64,000 nucleotides of DNA from Stutzerimonas stutzeri (GCF_002890915.1 NZ_POUT01000006.1:1-64000), one strand, 5' to 3'; counted from the stretch's first letter, positions 47,401 through 56,240 are shown. Numbers and translations are program-made. Notes: a model not told the origin generated them from the letters alone.

Positions 47401-49560
47401 ATGACCCATGGAGCCACCCGTGATCCGGGCAAGGCCACGGCCCGGCCGGGGCTGCGTCACCACCTGCTGTTCATGGCCGGCAGCGCCCTTGCGCTGCTGG
47501 TCCTGTTTTCCCTGCTGCGCCTGGCGCTGCTGCTGTTCAATCGCGAGCTGATCGGCGGCGCCTCGCCGGCGACGGTGCTCGAAGGCTTCGGCAACGGCCT
47601 GCGCTTCGACCTGCGCCTGCTGGTCTACATCCTGCTGCCGCTGTCGCTGGCGGTGCTCAGCCGCCGGGCGATGGCCGCGCGCGGCCTGCAGCGGATCTGG
47701 CTGAGCGGCTGCGCCAGCCTGGCGATCCTGCTCGGCATGGTCGAGCTGAACTTCTATCAGGAATTCCACCAGCGGCTGAACAGCCTGGTGTTCCAGTACC
47801 TGTCCGAAGATCCGGCCACGGTGCTGAGCATGCTCTGGCATGGTTTTCCGGTGGTGAAGCTGCTGAGCGTCTGGGGCGGGCTGACGCTGGCCTGGGCGCT
47901 GCTGTTCGGCTGGCTCGACCGTCGCTGCCGGCCGCACGCTGGCGCACTGGCGGGCCGCCCGGCGCCGCGCACGAAGCCTGGCTGGCACTGGCGCAGTGCA
48001 ACACTCGTGACATTGGTGCTGATCAGCGTGGTGGCCGCCCGCGGCACCCTGCGCCAGGGCCCGCCGCTGCGCTGGGGCGATGCCTTCACCAGCGACTCGG
48101 TGTTCGTCAACCAGCTCGGCCTGAACCCGGCGCTGACCCTCTACGAGGCGGCGAAGAATCGCTATTCCGACCATCGCGACAATGTCTGGAAGGCCACGCT
48201 GCCCGAAGAGCAGGCCCTGGCGATCACCCGCGAGCTGCTGCTGACCGGCAACGACCAACTGGTCGACGGCGGGCTGGCCGCCCTGCGCCGCGACTATCGC
48301 GCGCCCGAGGCGGGCCGTCTGCCGGTGCGCAACGTGGTGGTGATCCTCATGGAGAGTTTCGCCGGGCGCTATGTCGGCGCGCTGGGCAGCAAAGATGGCA
48401 TCACCCCGAACTTCGATCGCCTGGCCGGCGAGGGCCTGCTGTTCGAGCGCTTCTTCGCCAACGGTACCCACACCCACCAGGGCATGTTCGCCAGCATGGC
48501 CTGTTTTCCCAACCTGCCAGGGTTCGAATACCTGATGCAGTCGCCGGAGGGCAGCCACCGCTTCTCCGGCCTGCCACAGCTGCTCGGCAGCCGTGCGTTC
48601 AACGACGTCTATGTCTACAACGGCGATTTCGCCTGGGACAACCAGCTGGGCTTCTTCGGCAACCAGGGCATGACCCGCTTCGTCGGGCGCAACGACTACC
48701 GCGACCCGGTGGTTGCCGACCCGACCTGGGGCGTCTCCGACCAGGACATGTTCGACCGCGCCGTGCAGGAGCTCGACGGCCTGGCCACGGGCGAGCCGTT
48801 CTACGCGCTGCTGCAGACGCTGTCCAACCACACGCCCTATGCGTTGCCCGAGCCGCTGCCGGTGCCGCCGGTCAGCGGCCATGGCTCGCTGGATGCGCAC
48901 CTGACCGCCATGCGTTACTCCGACTGGGCACTGGGACGCTTCTTCGAGCAGGCCAGGCGCCAGAGCTGGTACAAGGACACCCTGTTCGTGGTGGTCGGCG
49001 ACCATGGCTTCGGCGCGCCGGAACAGCTGACCGAGATGGACCTGTTCCGCTTCCACGTGCCACTGCTGTTGATCGCGCCGGGCATCACCGAGCGCTTCGG
49101 CGCTCGCCGGGCGGTGGTCGGCACCCAGGTCGACGTGGTGCCGACCATCATGGGCCGGCTCGGCGGCGAGGTGCGCCATCAGTGCTGGGGCCGCGACCTG
49201 CTGGCGCTGGATGCGCGCGACCCCGGCTTCGGCATCATCAAGCCCTCGGGCAGCGACCAGACCGTGGCGATGATCCGTGGCGACCGAATCCTGGTCCAGC
49301 CCAAGGATCAGGAGCCGCGCCTGTATCGCTATGAGCTGGGCGCCGGCGCCCGGGCCCAGCGGATCGAGGATGGGGACGGCTCGGCTGCGTTGCTGCGTCA
49401 GTTGCAGGCCTACCTGCAGGTCGCTACCGGCAGCTTGCTGGCCAATACCACCGGCGATCGCGCGCGTGAGCAGGATGACGCCGCTCCGCTGGCTCGCACC
49501 GCCGAGCGCAGCGCAGTGCCTGTGCCGGTGCATCGGCACAAGCAGCCCGCCGAGAGCTGA
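47401..49560 (+). CDS. Second LTA-synthase-family sulfatase-fold transferase
   Basis: This 719-residue protein has five N-terminal membrane helices and an extracytoplasmic sulfatase-like domain. VILMESFAGRYVGALG holds the first metal ligand, ANGTHTHQGMFAS the Thr nucleophile, SNHTPYALP and VVVGDHGFGAP the other metal ligands. It differs from the one at 41490-43448 in length and sequence and in an extended, Ala-rich C-terminal tail after LQAYLQVATG. It lies 23 bp after dgkA in the same direction, which suggests co-expression. The likely job is phosphoglycerol or phosphoethanolamine transfer to envelope glycan. Confidence 0.85.
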   Translation: MTHGATRDPGKATARPGLRHHLLFMAGSALALLVLFSLLRLALLLFNRELIGGASPATVLEGFGNGLRFDLRLLVYILLPLSLAVLSRRAMAARGLQRIWLSGCASLAILLGMVELNFYQEFHQRLNSLVFQYLSEDPATVLSMLWHGFPVVKLLSVWGGLTLAWALLFGWLDRRCRPHAGALAGRPAPRTKPGWHWRSATLVTLVLISVVAARGTLRQGPPLRWGDAFTSDSVFVNQLGLNPALTLYEAAKNRYSDHRDNVWKATLPEEQALAITRELLLTGNDQLVDGGLAALRRDYRAPEAGRLPVRNVVVILMESFAGRYVGALGSKDGITPNFDRLAGEGLLFERFFANGTHTHQGMFASMACFPNLPGFEYLMQSPEGSHRFSGLPQLLGSRAFNDVYVYNGDFAWDNQLGFFGNQGMTRFVGRNDYRDPVVADPTWGVSDQDMFDRAVQELDGLATGEPFYALLQTLSNHTPYALPEPLPVPPVSGHGSLDAHLTAMRYSDWALGRFFEQARRQSWYKDTLFVVVGDHGFGAPEQLTEMDLFRFHVPLLLIAPGITERFGARRAVVGTQVDVVPTIMGRLGGEVRHQCWGRDLLALDARDPGFGIIKPSGSDQTVAMIRGDRILVQPKDQEPRLYRYELGAGARAQRIEDGDGSAALLRQLQAYLQVATGSLLANTTGDRAREQDDAAPLARTAERSAVPVPVHRHKQPAES

Positions 49561-49561
49561 G

Positions 49562-49581
49562 GCCGCCCCGGACGGGGCGGC
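49562..49581. terminator. Hairpin between converging genes
   Basis: GCCGCCCC (49562-49569) and GGGGCGGC (49574-49581) form a perfect 8-bp stem with a GGAC loop immediately after the stop codon of the sulfatase-type gene. No T-run follows on either strand, so termination may be weak or Rho-assisted. Confidence 0.5.
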
Positions 49582-49607
49582 AGGGGGGCCCCTGCCGGGG
49601 GCAATGG

Positions 49608-50135
49608 TCAGCGCGGAATCTTCACCCGGTCGTCGTCGAAATCGCCGCGTTCGGCGTCGCGGTGGCAGGCCACGCAGTTGAAGCGGCCGCCGACCGACTC
49701 GCGGGCGAACTTGGCGTCGCTGACTTCGTCGTGCTTGCGCTCGAACCAGCGGGTCTGGCTGATGCGCGGCGGCTCGCCGGCGCGGGGCGAAGGCTCCAGC
49801 GGCAGCCGGTTGCCCGCCGAGGCGCGAACCAGGAAGTCGAGGATTGCCTTTTCCTGCACCGGGTCCAGGCTGGCGTTGCTGCCGTAGTGCTCGCCGAGGG
49901 TGCGCATCTGCTGGCGCCAGGCCTCGGCCGGCAACAGCCCCGGCGCGTAGAGCATGTGGCAGGCGGCGCATTCCTCCTGCCATACCATCGGCGCGTCGCG
50001 CGGTACGGCCAACCGCTTGGGGCGCTTGTAGCGCTGGCGGTCGTGATGCTCGTCGTCGTCGGCCAGGCTGAAACCGGCCAGCGCCAGTGCCAGGGCCAGC
50101 CCGGCGACGGTGGAAAGCGCGGCGATGCGTTTCAT
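49608..50135 (-). CDS. Diheme cytochrome c (DHC type)
   Basis: This 175-residue exported protein has a signal peptide (ALSTVAGLALALALAGFSLADD) and two haem sites, CAACH (about residue 56) and CVACH (about 154). The spacing, together with GLLPAEAWRQQMRTLGEHYGSNASLD, fits the DHC family that partners SHP. It should pass electrons between a membrane cytochrome b and SHP in the periplasm. It lies 10 bp after the SHP gene and is co-transcribed with it. Confidence 0.88.
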   Translation of the reverse strand: MKRIAALSTVAGLALALALAGFSLADDDEHHDRQRYKRPKRLAVPRDAPMVWQEECAACHMLYAPGLLPAEAWRQQMRTLGEHYGSNASLDPVQEKAILDFLVRASAGNRLPLEPSPRAGEPPRISQTRWFERKHDEVSDAKFARESVGGRFNCVACHRDAERGDFDDDRVKIPR

Positions 50136-50145
50136 GGACTTGCTC

Positions 50146-50550
50146 CTACTTCAGGCCATTGATCCAGGTGATGAAGTCGCCCTTTTCCTGCGCCGTGCAT
50201 TCGCGGGCGAAGACGTCGTCGCAGTTGCGGCGAAACCATTTCTCCACCTTCTTCGGGTCGCTGAAGCGCTCGGGATTGGCCACGGGCGCCAGCGGCTCGA
50301 CCTTGCGGTGGGCGGGCGTCTTGCCGACCTGACGCGGGTCGGCGGTGTGGCAGGTGGTGCAGCTCATGGGCTTGCCGTTGCGCTGTGCCTCGACGAAGTA
50401 CAGCGCGCGACCGCGCTCGGCGGAAAAACCGGCGAAGGCCGGGTTTTCCTGGCGGGCCTGGGCGGTGTAGCCGGGCAGCAGCGGGTGTTCGGTCTCGGCC
50501 AGGGCCGGCAGGCTCAGGCAGCAGGCCAGGGCGATCCAGTGGGTTTTCAT
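50146..50550 (-). CDS. Sphaeroides haem protein-like cytochrome c (SHP, DUF1924)
   Basis: This 134-residue exported monohaem protein has a signal peptide (MKTHWIALACCLSLPALAE) and one haem site, CTTCH. The C-terminal part RNCDDVFARECTAQEKGDFITWI is typical of SHP, where an Asn serves as displaceable axial ligand and two Cys form a disulfide. SHP binds oxygen or other small ligands when reduced. Its gene is divergent from the cytochrome b/reductase fusion, and both promoters carry the same two-half-site element. Confidence 0.88.
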   Translation of the reverse strand: MKTHWIALACCLSLPALAETEHPLLPGYTAQARQENPAFAGFSAERGRALYFVEAQRNGKPMSCTTCHTADPRQVGKTPAHRKVEPLAPVANPERFSDPKKVEKWFRRNCDDVFARECTAQEKGDFITWINGLK

Positions 50551-50577
50551 GAGCGTTCTCCAGGTGGGTGGACGCAG

Positions 50578-50610
50578 ACCCTACCCAGTGCTTCTTAAAC
50601 GAAGCTGAAT
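50578..50610 (-). promoter_or_regulatory. QseB/PmrA-type promoter of the SHP-DHC genes
   Basis: On the minus strand: ATTCAG - 5 bp (CTTCG) - TTTAAG - 10 bp - TAGGGT. The spacing equals that of the b561 promoter, and the segment AGCTTCG(C/T)TTAAG is shared with it. It lies 28 bp before the SHP start codon. Confidence 0.6.
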
Positions 50611-50626
50611 GCTCTGTTCCGGGGGC

Positions 50627-50659
50627 GTTCAGCTTCGCTTCAGCTCGCGGGTCTACAAG
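50627..50659 (+). promoter_or_regulatory. QseB/PmrA-type promoter of the cytochrome b/reductase gene
   Basis: GTTCAG - 5 bp (CTTCG) - CTTCAG - 10 bp - TACAAG. The half-sites are weaker than at 38564-38580, but the full spacing is kept. It faces right toward the fusion gene at 50691. Confidence 0.55.
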
Positions 50660-50690
50660 GAGCGGCATCCATTCACAGAGGATCGCCGTC

Positions 50691-52229
50691 GTGGCCGTTT
50701 TCACCCGTTTGCGCCTGTTCCACTGGCTGTTGGCCGGTTTCTTTCTCGCGGCCTACCTGAGCGGCGATGGCGCCGAGCTGCTGCACGTCTGGCTGGGCTA
50801 TGGTCTGGTCGGGCTGCTGCTGGTGCGCCTGCTGATCGCGCCGTTGCGCCTGCGCGGCTTCCCGCGGTTGCTGCCGCCGAAGGGGCAGCGACGCAAGCCG
50901 GGCCTGACCGCGTTCGGCACCTGGCTGACCTTCGCGACGCTGGCGAGCCTGGCCCTGGCCAGCCTGATCGGCCTGGGCATGGTCGACAACGGGGATGTAC
51001 TGGCCGCCTTGCCGGGCGTTGGGCCGGAGCTGTTCGGCGCGGCCAGCGACATCGACTTCGTTGGCTGGATGGGCGATGCCGAGGAGGTGCACGAGTTCTT
51101 CGCCAACCTGGCGCTGGGCCTGGTCGGCCTGCACGTCGGCTATGTGCTGCTGTTTCGCCGGCCCGCCGCCTGGTCGATGCTGCGCGGTCTGCGCCAGCCG
51201 CCCGGGCCTGCCGCGCTGCTGTCGAGCGCGCCCGGGGCGCCGGCCTTCGCCGCGCTGGAGGTGGTCGGGCGCCAGGTCGAGACGGCCGATACGGGCTCGT
51301 TCAGCCTGCGCCTGCCGGACGCGCTGCGCGAGCGTTTCACCGCGCAGCCGGGGCAGTTTCTCACGCTCAGGGTGCCCTGCGCCGAGCCGCCGCTGCTGCG
51401 CTGCTATTCGCTGTCGCAGCCGTCGGACGGGCAGTTGCTGCGCATCACGGTCAAGCGTGTCGCCGGCGGCCGTGCCTCGAACTGGCTGCTCGATCGACTG
51501 CAGCCCGGTGACCGTATCGAGGCGTTGCCGCCGGCGGGAGCGTTCGTGCCGCAGGATCTGGACGCCGACCTGTTGCTGCTCGGCGCCGGCAGCGGCATCA
51601 CCCCGCTGCGCTCGATCCTCGAGGCGGTGCTTCGCCAGGGGCGGGGGCGGGTCTTCCTGTTCTATGCCAGCCGCGATGCCGGCTCGCTGATCTTCGCCGA
51701 GGAGCTGGCCGAGTTCTCCCGGCGCTACCCCGAGCGGCTGCAACTGCGCATCTGGCTCGACGCCGAGCAGGGCGTGCCGAGCCGCCAGGCGATTGCCGCG
51801 AAGATCGCCGACTGGCCCGCCGCCGAGGCCTTCGTCTGCGGGCCGCAGGCGTTCATGGACGGCGCCTGCGCCGCGCTGGGCGAGCGGGGCCTGGCTGCCG
51901 CGCGCATCCATCTGGAGCGCTTCGGCGCCGCTGTGCCGGCCGCCGCGCCGAGCGGCCGTCGCAGCCGCCTGCGGGTCGCGCTCGACGGCCGTCGCCATGA
52001 ACTGGATGTGCCGCGCGGCGAGGTGCTGCTGGAGGCGATGGAGCGGGCCGGCCTGCAACCGCCGAGCGCTTGCCGCTCGGGTGTCTGCGCCGCATGCAAG
52101 TGCCGGGTGCTGAAAGGCAGCGCGAGCATGCGCAGCAACCAGGTGCTGAGCGCAGGAGAAGTGCGCCAGGGCTGGGTGCTGGCCTGTCAGGCCGAGCCGA
52201 GCAGCGCCGAGCTGCAGGTGGAGTATTGA
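50691..52229 (+). CDS. Cytochrome b561-like domain fused to ferredoxin reductase and 2Fe-2S domain
   Basis: This 512-residue protein combines three modules. Residues 1-165 hold four membrane helices with haem-b His residues (RLFHWLLAGF, ELLHVWLGYG, EEVHEFFANLALGLVGLHVGY). Residues about 185-410 hold an FNR-type FAD/NAD domain (RCYSLSQP for FAD, LLGAGSGITPLRSIL for NAD(P), FVCGPQAFM). The end has a plant-type 2Fe-2S domain (CRSGVCAACKCRVLKG, then a last Cys in VLACQAE). It could move electrons from NAD(P)H to the DHC/SHP cytochromes through the membrane. The GTG at 50691 has GAGGAT upstream. The fusion of these three modules is unusual for the SHP locus. Confidence 0.82.
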   Translation: MAVFTRLRLFHWLLAGFFLAAYLSGDGAELLHVWLGYGLVGLLLVRLLIAPLRLRGFPRLLPPKGQRRKPGLTAFGTWLTFATLASLALASLIGLGMVDNGDVLAALPGVGPELFGAASDIDFVGWMGDAEEVHEFFANLALGLVGLHVGYVLLFRRPAAWSMLRGLRQPPGPAALLSSAPGAPAFAALEVVGRQVETADTGSFSLRLPDALRERFTAQPGQFLTLRVPCAEPPLLRCYSLSQPSDGQLLRITVKRVAGGRASNWLLDRLQPGDRIEALPPAGAFVPQDLDADLLLLGAGSGITPLRSILEAVLRQGRGRVFLFYASRDAGSLIFAEELAEFSRRYPERLQLRIWLDAEQGVPSRQAIAAKIADWPAAEAFVCGPQAFMDGACAALGERGLAAARIHLERFGAAVPAAAPSGRRSRLRVALDGRRHELDVPRGEVLLEAMERAGLQPPSACRSGVCAACKCRVLKGSASMRSNQVLSAGEVRQGWVLACQAEPSSAELQVEY

Positions 52230-52275
52230 GACGGAGATGACGGCGCCGGCTTATCCGCCGCGCCGCAGGTGCCGC

Positions 52276-53364
52276 TCAGCGGCGGACCAGCAGCACCCCG
52301 GCTTCCATGTGGTGGGTATAGGGAAACTGGTCGAACAGCGCGCAGCGCTCGATGCGGTGGCTGTCGGCCAGCTGGGCGATGTTGGCCGCCAGGGTCTCGG
52401 GGTTGCAGGAGATGTAGAGGATGCGCTCGAAGCGGCGGGTCAGCTCGCAGGTGTCCGGGTCCATGCCGGCGCGTGGCGGGTCGACGAATACGCTGCCGAA
52501 CTGGTAGCCCTTGAGGTCGATGCCGGCCAGCCGGCGGAACGGCCGTACCTCGTTGAGCGCCTGGGTCAGTTCCTCGGCGGACAGGCGCACCAGGGTGATG
52601 TTGTCGATGCCGTTGTCGGCGATGTTGGCCAGCGCGGCATTCACCGAGGTCTTGCTGATCTCGGTGGCCAGCACCCGGCGCACGCGGGTGGCCAGCGGCA
52701 GGGTGAAGTTGCCGTTGCCGCAATACAGCTCGAGCAGGTCGTCGTCACGCTCGCCGAGCGCGTCGAAGGCCCAGTTCAGCATCTTCCGGCAGACCTCGCC
52801 GTTGGGCTGGGTGAAGGCGCCTTCCGGCTGGCGATAGCGGAAGCTGCGGCCGGCGACGATCAGTTCTTCTTCCACGTAGTCGCGGCCGATGACGATGCGC
52901 CGGCCCTTGGAGCGGCCGACGATGCTCACGCCCAGGTCGGTCGCGAGCCGTTCGGCTTCGGCCTGCCAGGCCTCGTCCAGCGGTCGGTGGTAGGCCAGAG
53001 TGACCAGCGCGTCGCCGGCCAGGGTGGTGAGGAATTCCACCTGGAACAGCTTGAAGGAAAGCGTCTCGGATGCCTGCCAGGCGGCCTTGAGCCGCGGCAT
53101 CAGTTCATTGATGCGGCGGCTGGCGATGGGGAAGTCGTCGATCAGGATCGCCTGGTGCTTGTCGCCCGGCTCGAACATCGCGTAGTGGCGCTGGCCGTCC
53201 TCGCGCCACAGGCGGAACTCGGCGCGCAGGCGGTAGTGCTCGCGCGGCGAGTCGAAGACCTCCGCTGCCGGCGCGTCGAAGGGCGCCAGCAGCTCGCGCA
53301 GGCGAGCAGCCTTGTCGGCAAGTTGGCTGTCGTAGGTAGCAGGGTCGAATTGTGGAGCGCTCAT
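52276..53364 (-). CDS. trmA: tRNA (uracil-5-)-methyltransferase TrmA
   Basis: This 362-residue enzyme makes m5U54 in tRNA. The SAM motif [14 protein letters not shown] (about residues 214-227), [14 protein letters not shown], and the catalytic Cys in [15 protein letters not shown] are all present, and the N-terminal [14 protein letters not shown] is typical. Length and motif set equal E. coli TrmA. The ATG at 53364 gives [15 protein letters not shown]. The longer frame to 53409 is not supported. Confidence 0.95.
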   Translation of the reverse strand: MSAPQFDPATYDSQLADKAARLRELLAPFDAPAAEVFDSPREHYRLRAEFRLWREDGQRHYAMFEPGDKHQAILIDDFPIASRRINELMPRLKAAWQASETLSFKLFQVEFLTTLAGDALVTLAYHRPLDEAWQAEAERLATDLGVSIVGRSKGRRIVIGRDYVEEELIVAGRSFRYRQPEGAFTQPNGEVCRKMLNWAFDALGERDDDLLELYCGNGNFTLPLATRVRRVLATEISKTSVNAALANIADNGIDNITLVRLSAEELTQALNEVRPFRRLAGIDLKGYQFGSVFVDPPRAGMDPDTCELTRRFERILYISCNPETLAANIAQLADSHRIERCALFDQFPYTHHMEAGVLLVRR

Positions 53365-53464
53365 GAAGACTCTTTGATTTGGAAATGTGCGTAGGGCGGG
53401 GCTCTTCATCCACCGGAACCCGCTCGAATCCAGCTTCCGGTTGCAGGGTCGAAGTTTTAACGGC

Positions 53465-53538
53465 CCGCCCCGAGGTCGGGCCTCCTACAAAAGCCGCAAG
53501 CGACACCCCGTAGGAGGCGCGCCCTCGCGGCGATGCAG
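53465..53538. repeat. Single REP pair of the arrays at 8.7 and 56.2 kb
   Basis: GAGGTCGGGCCTCCTAC and GTAGGAGGCGCGCCCTCG flank a short unique middle and end in GGCGATGCAG. This is the same unit as in the two tandem arrays, here in one copy, between trmA and the permease gene. It shows that the basic unit is about 75 bp. Confidence 0.8.
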
Positions 53539-53584
53539 CCGAAGGGCTGCTTGCTTTTCGCCGCTTGGAGCTTGTGAGCTGCTT

Positions 53585-54880
53585 TCAGCCCGTAAACCAG
53601 CCCAGTTTGATGACGAACAGTGCCGAGAGCACCCACATCGCCGGGCTCAGCTCGCGCCAGCGGCCGGCCAGCAGCTTGATCGCGGTCCAGGCGATGAAGC
53701 CGAAGGCGATGCCGTTGGCGATGGAGAAGGTCAGCGGCATGGCCAGCGCGGCGACCGCCACCGGCGCGGCGACGGTCAGGTCGTCCCAGTCGATGCCGGC
53801 CAGGCTGCTCATCATCAGCACGGCGACGAACAGCAGCGCCGGCGCGGTGGCATAGGCCGGCACGGCGCCGGCCAGCGGCGCGAAGAACAGGCTGAGCAGG
53901 AACAGCAGCGCGACCACGCAGGCGGTCAGCCCGGTGCGCCCGCCGGCGCTGATGCCCGCGGCCGACTCGATGTAGCTGGTGGTGGTCGAGGTGCCGAGCG
54001 CGGCGCCGGCCATGGTGGCGGTGCTGTCGGCGAGCAGGGCGCGGCCCAGGCGCGGCATGCGGCCGTCCTTGTCCAGCAGGTCGGCCTTCTGTGCCACGCC
54101 GATGAGGGTGCCGGAGGTGTCGAACAGGTCGACGAAGAGGAAGGCGAAGATCACGCTGAGCAGGCCGATGTCCAGGGCGCCGGCGATGTCCAGTTCGAGG
54201 AAGGTCGGTGCCAGCGACGGCGGCATCGAGACCACCGCGCCCAGCTCGGACAGGCCGAGCAGGATCGACAGCCCGGTGACCACCAGGATGCCGATCATCA
54301 CCGCGCCGGTGACGCGGCGGTAGGCCAGCGCGGCGATCAGGAAGAAGCCCAGGCAGGCCAGCAGCGGGCCGCCGGCGGTGAGATCGCCGAGACCGACCAG
54401 GGTCGCCGGGTTGTCGACCACGATGCCGGCGTTCTTCAGCGCGATGATCGCCAGGAACAGGCCGATGCCCGCGGCGATGCCGGCGCGCAGGGCCAGCGGG
54501 ATGCTGTGGATGATCCATTCGCGGATCTTGAAGATCGACAGGGCGAAGAAGATCGCGCCGGAGAGGAACACCGCACCCAGCGCGGTCTGCCAGGTGTAGC
54601 CCATGGTCAGCACCACGGTGTAGGTGAAGAAGGCGTTCAGGCCCATGCCCGGCGCCAGGGCGATCGGGTAGTTGGCGACCAGGCCCATGATCGCCGAGCC
54701 GATGGCCGCGGCCAGGCAGGTGGCGACGAATACCGCGCCGTGGTCCATGCCGGTCTCGGCAAGGATGCTCGGGTTGACGAAGAGGATGTAGGCCATCGCC
54801 AGGAAGGTGGTGATACCGGCCAGGATCTCGGTGCGCAGCGTGGTGTTGTGCGCCTTGAGTTGGAACAGCTTTTCCAGCAT
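53585..54880 (-). CDS. NCS2-family purine permease (adenine/guanine/hypoxanthine type)
   Basis: This 431-residue membrane protein has 12-14 helices. It belongs to the AzgA/PurP branch, as seen from TEILAGITTFLAMAYILFVNP, YPIALAPGMGLNAFFTYTVV, LFVDLFDTSGTLIGVA and STATMAGAALGTSTTTSYIESAAG. The family imports purine bases with protons. The start at 54880 is preceded by GAGAGGATTG. The 157-bp gap upstream has no recognised riboswitch, although I cannot exclude one. Confidence 0.92.
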   Translation of the reverse strand: MLEKLFQLKAHNTTLRTEILAGITTFLAMAYILFVNPSILAETGMDHGAVFVATCLAAAIGSAIMGLVANYPIALAPGMGLNAFFTYTVVLTMGYTWQTALGAVFLSGAIFFALSIFKIREWIIHSIPLALRAGIAAGIGLFLAIIALKNAGIVVDNPATLVGLGDLTAGGPLLACLGFFLIAALAYRRVTGAVMIGILVVTGLSILLGLSELGAVVSMPPSLAPTFLELDIAGALDIGLLSVIFAFLFVDLFDTSGTLIGVAQKADLLDKDGRMPRLGRALLADSTATMAGAALGTSTTTSYIESAAGISAGGRTGLTACVVALLFLLSLFFAPLAGAVPAYATAPALLFVAVLMMSSLAGIDWDDLTVAAPVAVAALAMPLTFSIANGIAFGFIAWTAIKLLAGRWRELSPAMWVLSALFVIKLGWFTG

Positions 54881-55037
54881 GGTCAATCCTCTCGTGCCGG
54901 TCAGGAGTGTGTTGGTGGCTGCCGCCTCTGCCGGGCGACTCGCTACAGCAAAGCCCATAAGGTGGGCGGCCGCAAAAACCGCGCATCTTACACTGGCCGG
55001 CGGTTCGGTTGAATTTCCATTGAGCAGGAGAAGCCCC

Positions 55038-55595
55038 ATGAGCAAACGTGTCCTGATTCCGGTCGCCGACGGCTCCGAAGACCTGGAGACGGTGACCCTG
55101 ATCGACGTGCTGCGCCGCGCCGAATTCGATGTGGTGGTCGCCAGCGCCGAAGAGCGGCGCATGCTGACCTGCGCGCGTGGCACGCGGGTCACCGCCGACG
55201 CCATGCTGCTCGACGTGCTGGCGCAGGAGTTCGACCTGATCGTGCTGCCCGGCGGCATGCCGGGGGCGAAGACCCTCGGCGAGCTGGAGCCGCTGGCCGA
55301 GCGGCTGCGCCGGCAGGCCGCCGGCGGGCATGCGTTCGCCGCCATCTGCGCCGCGCCGCCGATGGCCCTGCATGCCTACGGCGTACTCAAGGGGCGCCGG
55401 GTCACCTGCTATCCGAGCATGAGCGAGCATCTGGGCAGCGCCACCTTCGTCGACCAGCCGGTGGTGGTGGACGGCAACTGCATCACCAGCCAGGGCCCGG
55501 CCACCGCGCTGGAGTTCGCCCTGACCCTGGTCGAACAGCTCGCCGGCAAGGGCAAGCGCCGCCAGGTCGCGGCCGACATGCTGGTGCCCGTTTGA
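55038..55595 (+). CDS. DJ-1/PfpI family protein (YajL type)
   Basis: This 185-residue protein begins MSKRVLIPVADGSEDLETVTLID with the conserved Glu, and has LIVLPGGMPGAKTL and the nucleophile elbow AAICAAPPMALHAYG, with the reactive Cys at about 104. It matches YajL/ThiJ proteins that act in protein deglycation or oxidative-stress protection. Which activity applies is disputed for the family. It is preceded by GGAG and divergent from the purine permease gene. Confidence 0.9.
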   Translation: MSKRVLIPVADGSEDLETVTLIDVLRRAEFDVVVASAEERRMLTCARGTRVTADAMLLDVLAQEFDLIVLPGGMPGAKTLGELEPLAERLRRQAAGGHAFAAICAAPPMALHAYGVLKGRRVTCYPSMSEHLGSATFVDQPVVVDGNCITSQGPATALEFALTLVEQLAGKGKRRQVAADMLVPV

Positions 55596-55637
55596 CGGTG
55601 CGCCCGAGGGGCGGGTTGGCGGCGCCGGAGCGCTGCG

Positions 55638-56240
55638 GTGCCTGAGCCGGCAGCGGGCGTCTGCGCCATCGTCCTGGCGGCGGGGCAGGGCAGCCGCTAT
55701 CGCCAGGCCGGCGGCGAGGACAAGCTGCTGGCGCCCAGCCGCGCCGATGCACCTTCGTCGCCGGTGCTGCGGGCCACGCTGGACGCCCTGCAGGGCGTGG
55801 CCGAGCGGATGGTGATCGTGGTGCGCGAGGACAATCACGATCTGCGCCGCTGGCTGCAGGCGCATGCCGGGCCGTTCGAGGTTCTCACCGTACAGACCCG
55901 CGGTCTCGGCCATAGCCTGGCCCAGGCCGTCGAGCGCTGCCCCGCTGCACGCGGCTGGCTGGTGGTGCTGGGCGACATGCCCTACGTGCGGCCACAGACG
56001 CTGCGACGCATCGCCGCCGCCATCGCCGCGGACACGCTGGTGGTGCCGCTCCATCAGGGCCGCCGCGGCCATCCGCGCGGCATCGGTTGCGCCTATCGCG
56101 CCGCGCTGCTGGTGCTCGACGGCGACCGCGGCGCGCAGGCGCTGTTCACCGGGCGGCCGGTGCTGGAACTCGCGGTGGACGATCCCGGCGTGCTGCAGGA
56201 TATCGACCGCCCGGATGACCGCCTGAAACCTGAAGCCTGA
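55638..56240 (+). CDS. MocA-like molybdopterin cytidylyltransferase
   Basis: This 200-residue nucleotidyltransferase has the MobA/MocA motif VLAAGQGSRYRQAGGEDKLL near residue 12, VLGDMPYV for metal and nucleotide binding, and a terminal VDDPGVLQDIDRPDDR stretch. MocA makes the cytosine-dinucleotide form of molybdopterin used by xanthine-dehydrogenase-type enzymes. The following operon encodes just such an enzyme (57023-60728), separated only by repeats. GTG start with GGAG upstream. Confidence 0.85.
   Translation: MPEPAAGVCAIVLAAGQGSRYRQAGGEDKLLAPSRADAPSSPVLRATLDALQGVAERMVIVVREDNHDLRRWLQAHAGPFEVLTVQTRGLGHSLAQAVERCPAARGWLVVLGDMPYVRPQTLRRIAAAIAADTLVVPLHQGRRGHPRGIGCAYRAALLVLDGDRGAQALFTGRPVLELAVDDPGVLQDIDRPDDRLKPEA

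Noticed and set aside
47098..49983. A 961-codon minus-strand frame opposite the second LTA-synthase-type gene
   Set aside because: Composition-driven shadow. The plus strand has sulfatase motifs and correct operon spacing.
54881..55037. Purine or related riboswitch upstream of the NCS2 permease
   Set aside because: I looked for the conserved cores and saw none that I can support. The gap is short and GC-rich.
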